Source: Viola odorata (taxonomy: Eukaryota; Streptophyta; Magnoliopsida; Malpighiales; Violaceae). Taken from it: a stretch of 64,000 nt of DNA. Shown piece after piece: positions 11,960 to 23,800 of this stretch. The position numbers and the translations under genes were made by a program. The stretch is taken from contig OY829537.1 of assembly GCA_963691705.1 (NCBI GenBank), positions 77,211,352-77,275,351 on the forward strand, in the 5' to 3' direction. Each line of letters opens with the position of its first letter. Position 1 is the stretch's first letter. The notes under the pieces were generated by a model that was not told the DNA's origin, made no database searches, and saw nothing but the letters and a program-made list of their open reading frames with translations.

Positions 11960-12190
11960 CCTCTAATTTTCCATTGAACATGACCAGTCATGTTAGAAAA
12001 ATCTGAACCGTTCAACAAAATTGGACGGATGAGATTAAAAATTCAAGTAATTAATGAGTTGACCACTTGTTGAATTTTATTGACTAGTCAACTCAGTAAT
12101 GGCTTGAATTTTTAATCTCATCAGTCCAATTTTATTGAACGGTTTAGATTCTTCTAACATGACTGGTCATGTTTAAGAAAAAATTAGAGG
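11960..12190. mobile_element. Foldback MITE-like long inverted repeat
   Basis: The left arm (CCTCTAATTTT, then CATGACCAGTCATGTTAGAA, then GATTAAAAATTCAAG) is repeated in inverse order at the right (CTTGAATTTTTAATC, then TTCTAACATGACTGGTCATG, then AAATTAGAGG). The arms are roughly 90-100 bp around a short centre, so the whole unit can fold into one hairpin. No clear target-site duplication, so the superfamily is unassigned. Confidence 0.75.
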
Positions 12191-12538
12191 TGCCGGATAT
12201 GATAATTGTATACACTTATTTTGCATGACTATTATCTATTATATTTATTAATTTTGTTATTGTTTAATTACTGATGATCATGCTTATTTAACTCTTTATT
12301 TAAAAGTTTATAAAATTTATGTCTCTTTATGCAAATCGAAAAAAAGTAGGAGAGTTGAATATTTAATTACTAAATTAAATTGATACATTATATTAATAAT
12401 ATATTTTAACTACATAATGTTTATATTTTGATATTTTATTATTAGTATATGAGCTGGCACGAGACTAGTTTAATTTAATAAAGATAACCAACAGTTTGCA
12501 AGTTATTTAAAATAGGTTTTGAAAAAATATTATATAAA
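12191..12538. other. AT-rich spacer before element A
   Basis: No gene or repeat recognised. It ends at the 5-bp target site TTTAT (12539-12543) of element A. Confidence 0.6.
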
Positions 12539-12543
12539 TTTAT

Positions 12544-14080
12544 TGATTGCATTGTATTTCATCATGTTTTATTGTCCATTTACTAGTTATTTTGGACAGT
12601 AAATCTGCTGATTTATCCTTATTTTCCCACATCTTAGCAGATTTGATCTGGAAGGCAGCTTTTGAGGAATCTGAACAGAAGAGAGCTGGAGCAGCATTAC
12701 CCGAGTCTAGGCCTGGATCTTGGCCTAGACATATTCGCATCTGACGCAGTGCGCATACCAGGATTGTCTTGGCCAAGACTGCGGCCAAGACACTTTCGCG
12801 ATAAAGACAACACTTTGGAGCGTTTGGACCGCTTTCAGCGTTGGACTCTTACAGCTGGCACATAGCAGCTGTTCCGCTATTTTAGAGGGATCTGAAGACA
12901 ATCTTATGTAGAATCCCGAATGGGATCTCCCTCTTTATTATTTAGCGATTTAGTTTCCATTTTTAAGAACAATTAATTGTAATAATCTTTTAGGAGATTT
13001 TCTAGGGATTAGAGTTGGATTGGGACAGAGGTTCTGAGGGCTATTTTAGCAAGACATTATTCACCTTTGTCCAGATCGAACACTAGGCAATCCTTTTTCT
13101 CTTTTCTTAGTTCGACATTGTTACACTTTGCTCCGGATTTTATTATCTCGGATTTATATTATTTATGCAATTAAATACTTTATCTTTTTATTCATGAGTA
13201 TGAGTAACTAAACACCCATTCTTGGTAAGGGTTGATGAGCTGAAGTTCTTATGCACTCGTGAGGCATCTTTCGTACTTAATAATCTCTTCCTTTGTATTT
13301 ATTTATTTCTTGAACTTAACCTATCGCTTACTCACTAGAGGCAATGTTTGATCATCCTTGTACCCTAGCAGAGAAGAGTTGTAACCAGCCTAGAAGGAGA
13401 GGGAGTACCCGCCGGCTAGACGAAGTAGGTGACTAGTCTCGCGCCAGACTAGAAGAATAGGTAATCTAGGTTGAGACCAGATTGACAACCTAGGGTTTCC
13501 GTGGGGAAACACCTTGACCTAGGTACTGTCTTCCCCTATACCATTGAAGAGGTGAGCAACCATTCAAGACAGCAGTCAAATGGATAAACCCTTTAACCAG
13601 CAAGGTGTCCCTTGGCTAGGATTATCAGGAGAGGGAGTACCCGCCAGGTAATTTGAAGAGGAGGGAAGACAGGAGTGAACAGGAGTACCTCCACTCTATA
13701 GCAGTACTACAAACGAAGAGATGAACATCCTAGAGTCCGTGATCGAGTCATAAGAACGCAAGCTCTCATATCACCCTTACCTGGAATTCCATATCACTAG
13801 ACTTATTCCTAATCTAGACCCTAGTCTTGGCCTAGACTTTGGCCAATACCACTTTAAACTGTTTTCACTTCTTTTTGTTTTGTCTTTCAGTTTCAGATAC
13901 CAACAAAACCCAAACTCAGTGACGAGGAAGTCAAACTCAAGAACTACGTTTCCTAGAGGTCTCTGTGGACGATCCTCTTACCATCATCTACAAATCTTTG
14001 TAGACAGTGATAAGTTGTATTTCTACCCCCAACTCCATAACTATTTCACTACTATATTTGACGTGTTTGACGAGCGATCA
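12544..14080 (+). repeat. 5' LTR of element A (1537 bp)
   Basis: TG...CA ended. It is the same length as the 3' LTR once insertion B is removed. It contains copies of A's GGCC-centred palindrome: GTCTTGGCCAAGAC at 12766-12779, GTCTTGGCCTAGAC at 13824-13837, and variants at 12704-12730 and 12781-12791. Confidence 0.95.
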
Positions 14081-14085
14081 AATTT

Positions 14086-14103
14086 TGGCGCCGTTGCCGA
14101 GGA
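14086..14103 (+). promoter_or_regulatory. Primer-binding site of element A (tRNA-Asp type, one mismatch)
   Basis: TGGCGCCGTTGCCGAGGA lies 5 bp after the 5' LTR. It matches the tRNA-Asp 3' end complement used by Athila-group elements except for A instead of G at position 15, when compared with the sites of elements B and C. Confidence 0.85.
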
Positions 14104-14152
14104 TCTCTAACGGTATTTGTAGTTCTTGTTTTATTTTATTTTATGACAGTTG

Positions 14153-16642
14153 ATGACCAGGTCCTCAAGAAGAGAACAAGATTTGTTACCCATCAATCCC
14201 AATCTCACTAGGACCGAAGCACAGCTGAGGAGAAAAGCTCGACTGAGAGCAGCCCAAGAAGAAAGCGAATCAGAAAGTTCTAACTCCGAAGCAGAATATA
14301 GTCTAGACCACGGTCTTGGCCTAGATTCAGACCAAGACATGGCGGACCAGCAACCAGAACCAACAATGAGAGAGCTGAACAAAACAGCAGAACAGGAGAC
14401 CTTTTCCTGTATTAACCTACCTCCTGTAGCTAATGATTGGTCCATAAAGACCAACATGGTGGCCAACCTTCCCAAGTTCTACGGCCATTCCAATGAAAAC
14501 CCATTCAAGCATCTAAGAAACTTACATGTCCAGTGTGACATTATGAAACCAACCACTGTAAACATGGAGAGAGCGAAGCTAAAAGCCTTTCCAAGCTCTC
14601 TAGAGGGGGGAGCTCAGAACTGGTTTTACAGTTTGCCTCATAACACCATCAACACGTGGGCGGAGATGTCCACGATGTTCCTTAACAAGTATTGGAATGC
14701 AACGAAGGCGGGGATAGCCAGGAAAGACATGGCAGCAATTCAACAAAGAAGCGGTGAAATTTTCAGTGAGTACCACCAGAGGTTCCGAGATCTGCAAGAA
14801 GTTTGCCCCACTCATGGCGTAGCAGACAATACCATGATACAATATTTCTATGATGGGATGCTCCCAAGTAGCAAGGAAAAAGTGGACTCAGCCGCAAGTG
14901 GAGCACTTCAAAATCTCACGGTTACAAGAGCAAAAATGTTGCTCCAAACATTGGCAGACAACTGCCAAAATAACACAATTTCGGATAGAAATTCTTCTTC
15001 TTCTTCCATAAATGCAATTAATGTTGAACAAAAGCTTAATGATTTAACTGATATGGTTAAAACCCTCTCTGTTAATATTTCAGGTTCAATGTCTTCAGGA
15101 AGTCAGAACCAAGAGCAAGTAGCATTTGTTTGTGGGATATGCCAGCAGCAAGACCACCAGACCAACAACTGCTATATGGTGCAGCATCCGGATGATGTGA
15201 GTCAGGTCAATGCAGTGTATCCACAAAACCAAGGAAGCATGCAAAACTTTCCCCAAGGAAGTAACCAATACGCGTGGAGGGCACATCCAAACTTCAGATA
15301 GAGAGATCCAATCCCTCCAAATCAGAATCAGAATCAAGGTGCACCTCAGCAGCAGCAGCAACCCCCTGTCAATTTCCAACACTTCGTGCCGCGACCCCCA
15401 AATCAGAGTCTTGGCCAGAATCTAGGCCAAGCGCCAGGCCAACCTCCTTTAGCCCAGCTACCACCTGCCCCTCGACCTTTGCAGATAACTGGCCCCTCAG
15501 TGGAGGACACGCTCAAGCAAATGATGGAGCTGCAGAAGAATCATATGCAGTCAACTCAGACTAGCTTGGCAGAGCTGCAAAAGCAAATAACTCAAATAGC
15601 CAATCAAGGAAAATTGCCTCCAACCACGGTAAATAATCCAGCACACAACGTGAGCGCCATGAGTTTGAGGAGTGGAGTTGTGTTGCCAGAAAGGAAAGGA
15701 GCGAAAACAGATGAGGAAATAAAAAGAATCCTTTCGGAGGAAGTGGACGAAGATGAGGAAGAAAAAGTTGAAGCAGAAGTAGTCTTGACCAAGACTCAGG
15801 CCAAGCCTACCGTTATCGCAGAACCAGAGAAAAAAGAGCCTGTCTTGGCCAAGCCGTAGGTCAAGCCAGACCAGAAGGAGGAGATTATAGAAATCATACC
15901 ACCCTTTCCACCAAGATCATCGAAAGAGAAGAAACAAGATGAAGCGAGAGACTTCATGGCTGTTTTTGGAAAAATAGCCATGAATATTCCAATGTTGGAT
16001 TTAATTGCAAAAGTCCCTTCTTATGCTAAATTTCTTAAAGAACTGTGCACTAATAAAAAGAAAATTGCAGGTATAGAGAGAGTGAATTTATCCAGCAATG
16101 TCTCCGCAGTACAACAACTCCCAGAGAAGTGCAAGGATCAAGGGACCTTCACTATCCCATGCCAAATAGGGAGCAAAATCATTGAAAAAGCCCTTTGCGA
16201 CTTAGGGGCTGGCATCAATGTAATGTCTCTAAGCGAATTCGAGACCTTGAAGATAGGGACAATGAAAGAGACTGACTTAGTGATACAGCTGGCCGATCGA
16301 ACAATCATCCGACCTAAAGGTGTAGTGACGGATGTCCTGGTAATGGTAAACGATTTTATCTATCCAGTTGAATTTTATATAGTTGAGATGAATGTTCAAT
16401 TTCCTTCTTGTACCACTGATATTTTATTAGGAAGACCTTTCCTAAGGACGTCAAAAGCAAAGATAGACTGCTTCGAAGGAAGCATTATTCTTGAATTTTG
16501 TGGAAGAACAATTAAATTCAGCATCACTGATGCTCTAAAACATCCTAATGATTTGCGTTGTGTTAGGTTTTTGGATGTTTTGGATCCAATTCTGAAGAAA
16601 TTGCTGACATTTATAATAGCGATCCACTTGAGTATGTTTTGA
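14153..16642 (+). pseudogene. Element A gag-protease, broken by stops and a frameshift
   Basis: The start MTRSSRREQDLLPI matches the gag starts of B and C. It encodes the gag capsid-like region and a CX2CX4HX4C zinc knuckle (CGICQQQDHQTNNC, from 15131). The retropepsin has DLGA at about 16198, where many proteases have D-S/T-G; DLGA is also present in intact element C. In-frame TAG stops lie at 15299-15301 and 15857-15859. A one-base loss near 16590 moves the frame and ends it at 16642. The linkers carry several copies of A's palindrome (14312, 15408, 15783, 15841). Confidence 0.9.
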
Positions 16643-19173
16643 GCAGGGGAATTTCCACCTAAGCACTGGAAGGATTAAAAGACCGCACAGGAAATCAGGA
16701 GGAACTCTAAGAAATTGTGGACAGTTTGGCCGATCAGGAAGATACAGACTTAGTCTTGGCCTTGAGCTTGGCCAAGACGCCGGCCAAGACTGCCAACAAA
16801 AGAAGAAAAATAGTTAGTTGTCAATATGTGCAACAACGACTCCTAAATTTCTACCTTCTGTTGTGCAGGCACCACAATTGGAATTGAAGTCCCTACCAGA
16901 CCACCTGAAGTACGCCTATCTAGGCCTAGATGACACCCTTCCCGTCATTATTTCAGCCAAACTATCGAGAGATGAAGAAGACAAATTGATTGATGTATTG
17001 AAAAAATACAAAGAAGCGATAGGCTGGACAATGGCAGACATCAAGGGGATATCATCCAATATTTGTACCCACAAAATACATTTGGAGGAGGATAAGAAAC
17101 CCATTCGGCAACCCCAGAGGAGATTAAACCCTCCTATGATGGAAGTTGTTAAGAAAGAAATAATCAAGCTATTAGACTCCGGTGTGATTTACCCTATCTC
17201 TGATAGTAATTGGGTGTCTCCTGTGCAGGTAGTCCCTAAGAAGACTGGAATAACAGTAATCGAAGGAGAAGATGGAGCTCAAAGAACAACAAGAATTCAA
17301 AACGGATGGAGGGTATGCATTGACTACCGAAGGCTGAATCAAGTCACTCGGAAGGACCATTTCCCGCTGCCTTTCATCGATCAAATGGTAGAGAGACTTA
17401 CTGGAAAGTCTCACTACTGTTTCTTGGACGGATACTCAGGGTTCCATCAAATACCCGTTGCGCCCGAAGATCAACAAAAGACAACGTTCACTTGTCCATT
17501 TGGAACGTTTGCCTATAGACGCATGCCATTTGGGCTGTGTAATGCGCCAGCCACCTTTCAAAGGTGCATGGTAAGCATATTTTCTGAGTATGTAGAGAAG
17601 AGTATCGAAGTGTTTATGGATGATTTTACCGTATACGGTAATGATTTCAACCAATGCCTACACAACTTAGAAAATATTTTAAAGAGATGTGTTGATACAT
17701 GTTTAGTCTTGAACTTTGAAAAATGCCATTTTATGGTAGATCAAGGGATTGTCCTTGGACATGTAGTCTCTAAAAAAGGCATTGAGGTTGATCAAGCCAA
17801 AATTGACACTATCAAGAACTTGCCTTACCCCTCATGCTTGCGTGAGGTTCGTAGCTTTCTTGGACATGCAGGGTTCTACCGTAGGTTCATAAAAGACTTC
17901 TCAAAGGTGGCTGAACCCATGTGCAAGCTACTGCAAAAAGAGGTGGAGTTCGACTTCAATGAAGAATGTAAGAAATCATTCGAAGAACTGAAGGAACGAT
18001 TGACCACAGCACCGATCATTCAACCCCCTGATTGGAGCTTGCCATTCAAGCTAATGTGCGACGCAAGTGATGCTGCTGTTGGAGCGGTTCTTGGACAGAA
18101 GAAAGGAAAAGACCCTCACGTGATCTACTATGCATCTAAGATGCTAGATGATGCCCAACGAAATTACACCACAACCGAAAAAGAACTCTTTGCTATAGTT
18201 TTTGCCTTGGAAAATTTTAGATCTTATTTATTGGGGACAAAAATTATTGTATTTTCAGATCATGCGGCATTAAAATATCTCTTGGTCAAGCATGATACTA
18301 AGCCTAGACTAATTCGTTGGATTCTTCTTATGCAGGAGCACAATCTGGAAATCAAGGACAAGAGTGGCAGGGAAAATCTCGTGGCAGACCACTTAAGCCG
18401 CTGCCTAGCAAAGGGAGACACAAACGAAATCAAAGCAGAATTTCCAGATGAAAAACTGTTTTCTATCGCACAATCTAGCCCGGAGTCTAGGCCTAGACAT
18501 CAGCCGAACCCGCGACCATGGTACGCTGAAATAGCGAATTACCTAGCAACAGGTAAGCACTATGGTGATATGACTACCTATGAAAGGGTAAAGGTCAAAC
18601 ACGACAGTAAGTACTATGTCTGGGATGATCCATATTTATGGAAGCTAGGATCCGATCAATTGCTAAGGAGATGTATACCTAAAGATGAAACCAAGTCTAT
18701 ACTTGAATTCTGTCATTCTAAAGCATGCGGAGGCCATTTTGGAGCTAGAAGGACAGCCCTAAAAATCTTAGAGGCTGGTTTCTATTGGCCGACAATTTTT
18801 CAGGATAGTGCCCTATTTTGTAAAACTTGTCCGGCTTGTCAAAAAGTAGGAAACATTAGTTCCCGAAATGAAATGCCTATGAATTTTATTCTTTCTTGTG
18901 AAATATTTGATATATGGGGCATAGACTTTATGGGACCTTTTCCCACTTCTTTTGGCAACAGATATATTCTCTTAGCTGTGGATTATGTATCAAAATGGAT
19001 AGAGGCGAAAGCCACTAAAAATGATGATGCTAGAACTGTTATTTCCTTTATTAAATCTAATATCTTGAACAGATTTGGAATTCCTCGAGGGATCATTAGC
19101 GATCGAGGAACCCACTTCTGCAACAAGATTTTATCTTCTCTTTTCAGGAAATATGGCATCACGCATAGGGTAT
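16643..19173 (+). pseudogene. Element A reverse transcriptase, RNase H and N-terminal integrase, cut by element C
   Basis: After a frame-broken linker (16643-16817) the pol frame is open from 16818. It runs from LELKSLPDHLKYAYLG through RT (RVCIDYRRLN, FMDDFTVYG near 17614), RNase H (LMCDASDAAVGAVLG), and the integrase zinc finger (HSKACGGHFG...CKTCPACQK). The integrase core has GIDFMGPFP and IISDRGTHF. The frame is cut at 19173 by element C and resumes at 32181. The DDE first and second acidic residues are here; the third lies beyond the insertion. Confidence 0.92.
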
Positions 19174-20842
19174 TGATTGATGGATTATTTTGGTTGTTTT
19201 ACTATCTCTTTTCCTAGTAATTGAGATGGTAAATATGCTACTTTGAGCCTATTTGCTTCCTTTCTTATGATTCAGCCTTTGGAGCATCAATATGAAGGAA
19301 AGGAGTGAAAAGCTTGAAGAATAGAGCTGTAATCAATCATATGGTGTTGAAGTCCCGTTTTCCGTTTTTGCTGCTTTGAAGTTGGTCTGTTCGTCTCAAG
19401 GCCACTCCTCTATTTTGCCGAGATCAGCTCTCCTCTAGGCCTCGACAAGAAGCGTCCCTCCGGAGGGCCAGCTGGATCTGCACTTTCCATGAATCCGCGT
19501 GCCGGATTTGTTTAATCTCTAGTGCATTTCCTGTCTTCTTGGGATACATTATTTGCAGACACTTGACTTCTTGGGCCCATATATGTTATTCCCATGTGCT
19601 TGAAGACATTTTGGAAGAATGAATCAACATTCTTCTTGATTAAATGAAGAATATTCCCACTCATGTACAAGCACTTAAAGGACAAGCTCTTGGGAGCTTG
19701 TGAGCTGGCGTGGACTGTCCTTGGAGAGGAGATTGCAGGCATGGGAACGGACCATTTAAGGTAGCAAGATTGGAGCGGATTGAAAGGAGGACAATAAAGA
19801 ACAGTAGGGAGAAAAATCAGCATTTACCAACTTTTTCCAGAAATTCCAGCACTCTTTGTAATTTCGGATTTGAACTTCTTTTGTTTTATTTTGATTATGT
19901 GTTGTAACTAAACTCAAAGTTCCTGGTAGGGATCAAGAGATTGGCTGGTATGTTGATTGTGAGACTTGTTTAAGCTTCATAGAAATGAATTTCATATTTC
20001 AAACCTTCTTGTTTTAATTTTAAACTTGTCTTCATTAATTTTTGAGCTTGATCACCTTGAATTTAATTCGGGCAAGTGTAGTCAGTTCCCTTGTGATTAC
20101 ATCACTCTTGGAGAACGTTTGTAGACAAATCAGTAGGGCATGAGGGGTATTTGCTTGGTCTAAGTTGATAGAAGGAATTGAATTAGGCGGTCATCCCATC
20201 CCGAGGCCTTGAGAAGGGCCGACCTAGGTGACAGCTGGGTCAAGTGCCAGACTAGACCAGACTCGTGGATGATGAAAGTATTCCCTTGTCTAGAAGAGGG
20301 ACCTCACTGTATTTAATCAATCTCTCAAGTGCTTCCATAAGTATTCTGATTCCTTTGTAGAAGGCTCTGCATAGCCAAGGCAAAGTGGCGGATTAGAATC
20401 TTAGGATGAACTTAGGAAGATTAGGGTATTTAAAATGAAGTGATTCTTTTAAATACTTTTGTAGCAGGTTGGGAATCTAGTGTGAGCTGGTTCCACAACT
20501 TCTTCTATGAAAACCATTTCGAAAATGTATTTTGTCAATGATCAACAACTTACCAATGCCATCTCGCAATGATCTCTACCCGGAATATTTTCTCCACTGT
20601 AATTCTCTCTATTTTAAAGCTATTTTTATTGTTTGCAACTGATCTCAAATCCACTGTATTTTCGTTTAATTGTTATTACACCCCAAAACTTGGTATCTTT
20701 TACTTGGTTATTTGCAGGAACTCCAAGAATTAGGCAAAGCTTGTCCTTGTGGGATCGATCCTCTCACCACTATCTGCATTAATTTGTAGCATAGCACTGA
20801 GTTGTATTTTATTTATTTTATGAACGGATTCGACACCCGTCA
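19174..20842 (+). repeat. 5' LTR of element C (1669 bp)
   Basis: Begins TGATTGATGG and ends CACCCGTCA. It contains two members of C's palindrome family (CTAGGCCTCGACAAG at 19435 and ATCCCGAGGCCTTGAG at 20199). It also has an 8-bp hairpin GAAGAATG/CATTCTTC near 19616-19637 and one GAATATTC at 19649. Confidence 0.97.
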
Positions 20843-20847
20843 TAAAT

Positions 20848-20865
20848 TGGCGCCGTTGCCGGGGA
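20848..20865 (+). promoter_or_regulatory. Primer-binding site of element C (tRNA-Asp type)
   Basis: TGGCGCCGTTGCCGGGGA starts 5 bp after the 5' LTR. It is complementary to the tRNA-Asp 3' end, as in known Athila/Calypso elements. Confidence 0.92.
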
Positions 20866-20896
20866 CAACGTGTTCTAATTTCTGATTTTCTTGTTC

Positions 20897-23800
20897 ATGA
20901 CCAGGTCTTCTAGTTCACAAACACTACCTTACATCCCAGAGATTGCCAGAACAGAAACAACAATCAGAATATCAAAACGCAAATTCAGTGAATTTACCTT
21001 GTCCGGATCAGACTCAGAAGCAGAGGTCAGTTCATCCCGAGACCTCGGGACGAATCAACCAGAATCTGACGCTGAACCTGAACCAGAGATGGCCAATCCA
21101 CCTGAACCTACCCTTCGAGAGATCAATCAAGGAGCTGAACAGGAGTCTTTCCTGTGCATCAACTACCGTCCAGTACCAAATGACTGGGCCGTGAAGTCAA
21201 ATGTCATGCACAACCTTAGCAAATTCAGAGGACATGCCTCCGAAAATCCTTACAAGCACCTCCAGAAGTTTCAATTTGAATGTGATGCACTTAAACCAAC
21301 TGGAGTGAGCCTTGAACGTGCTAAATTAAGAGCTTTTCCGTGGTCTCTAGAAGACTCAGCAAAGAATTGGTTTTTCAGTCTTCCACACAACTCCATAAAC
21401 TCTTGGGCTGAAATGGCTGCCACTTTTCTTAAGAAATATTGGTCAGCTACCAAAGCAGGAGCAGCTAGGAAGAGTCTTGTTGCTATCCAGCAACGAGGGG
21501 ATGAGTCTTTTGGAGAATACCATCAGAGGTTTAAAGACCTCCAGGAAGTCTGTCCTACGCATGGTGTACCCGAGCAATCATTAATACAATACTTTTATGA
21601 TGGCATGTGTGTTAAAGACAAGGAAAAACTTGATTCAGCTGCAGGAGGAGCATTATTGGACTTGACCCCTAGTCGAGCTAGAGCCCTTATTCAGACCTTG
21701 GCAGATAATTGCCAACAAAATGAAGCTCGTGAACGTACCACCTCTGCACACAACATAAATGTTGCTGCACTTGAGAGACACATGGAAGAAGTGTCTACTT
21801 TTATGAAGAACTTTCCAGCAACCATTGCACAAATCCAACAAATTCCACCACAACAAGTCACGCCTTGTGGAGTTTGTTGCCAAATCGGCCACATGACTCA
21901 CGAATGTCCACTTGTAGCAGATCCTCCAGAGCAAGCCAATGCAGCCATGCCTCATCAAGGAAACTCATACTCCAACAGCAGCAATCCAGGTTGGAAGAAC
22001 TACCCACACTATGGGTGGGGGCCAAATCAGCAACAACCTCCTTTTGAGTGGAGGAATTTCAAGTCTAAACCTCAACAAAACCAGCAAAATTATCAAACGA
22101 ATCAGTCCCCAGCTCAACCGCAACAACCACAGTTGCCAGCACCTCCACAACCATTGCAACTTACTGCACCACCTCCACCACCACTTGAAGAAACTCTCAA
22201 ACAAATCCTTCAACCATTCATACAAACCACCCAAGGAGCGATAGCTGACCTCCAAAAACAGATGGCACAGCTCACCATGAGCCACCAAAACACCTCAGGC
22301 CAGCTACCTTCGAACACAGTAGAAAATCCCAAACATCTCAATGCCATGACTCTACGAAGTGGAAAAGATCTGCCACCGAGGGTCAGTTCATCCCAAGACC
22401 TCGGGATGAACCGACCAGAACAGCAGCAGCCTCAAGAATCTGAAACAGAAATTTTGCAAGAATCCACCATTCCAGTAGGTGAAACATCCATTCCAATCCC
22501 AGAAGCACAAGAAGAAACTTCAAACCCTCAGGTAGCACCTTTCCCTTTTCCCGAAAGGCCCTCAAAAGCCAAGAAGGAGAAGGATGAGGAGAAAATTCTT
22601 GAAGTTTTTAGAAAAGTTGCTATTAATGTGCCATTGCTAGATATGATATCTCAGGTTCCTAAATATGCTAAATTCTTAAAGGATTTATGTACTAACAAGA
22701 GGAAACTGGCAGGCATAGAAACAGTGAATTTTAATGAAAATGTTTCAGCTATTTTGCAAAAAGAACTTCCTACAAAATGCAAAGATCAAGGTACCTTTGT
22801 GATACCTTGTAAAATCGGGAGCAAGGTAGTAGAGAAAGCATTATGCGACCTTGGAGCAGGTATAAATGTCATGTCTCTGTCCATTTTTGAAACTTTAAAT
22901 ATTGGAAACCTTAAGGAAACTAGAGTTGTTATACAACTTGCTGATAGATCCATTGTCTACCCCGTTGGAGTAGTTGAGGATGTCTTGGTGCAGGTAAATG
23001 ACTTTATTTTTCCAGTAGATTTCTATATTGTTGACATGAGAAATGATGATGTTACTAGAACTACTGATGTGATCCTTGGTAGACCATTTTTGAGAACAAC
23101 CCGTGCTAAAATTGATGTGTATGATGGGTGTTTAACGCTTGAATTTGGTGAGGAATTGATTAAATTTAATATGTATGAAGCAATGAAATACCCTGAAGAT
23201 ATACACTGTGTTAATTTTTTAGATGTTATTGATCCCTTGGTTGATGACATTTCTGAAATTAATAATTCTGATCCACTTGAGTTTGTTCTTAGTAATGGTC
23301 TATCTCATGATGAGGTGGAGAAATTACAAGATGAGCTACCAATTAAGCCCGAAATCCTTAATTTTGTCAAGGAGCTGGACGTTTCAGACACTACTGTAGG
23401 TGATGTGCAAGCTTTAGAATCAACAGACCAAGTCACTAAACTTCAGCCTTCAATTTTGCAGGCACCTGACTTGGAACTCAAAACATTACCTGAGCACCTG
23501 AAGTACTCGTTTCTAGGCCTCGAAAAGAGCCTACCGGTCATAATTTCCAGCAAGCTGACCAACACGCAAGAAGAAAGACTTTTGAATGTCTTGAAGGAAT
23601 TCAAGGGAGCAATTGGTTGGACCATAGCTGACATAAAGGGAATATCTCCTGCCATCTGCACGCACAGGATACACCTAGAAGAAGGCAGCAAAACCGTGAG
23701 ACAACCACAAAGGAGGCTTAATCCTCCAATGATGGAAGTCGTGAAAAAGGAAATTCTTAAACTTCTTGCTGCAGGTGTAATCTATCCTATTTCTGACTCT

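Noticed and set aside
12547..12865. Small ORFs on both strands in the element A LTRs (also 36654-36972)
   Set aside because: They lie in LTR sequence, repeat in both LTRs, and show no domain; compositional frames.
20848..20865. tRNA gene
   Set aside because: Only the 18-nt complement of a tRNA 3' end is present; it is a primer-binding site.
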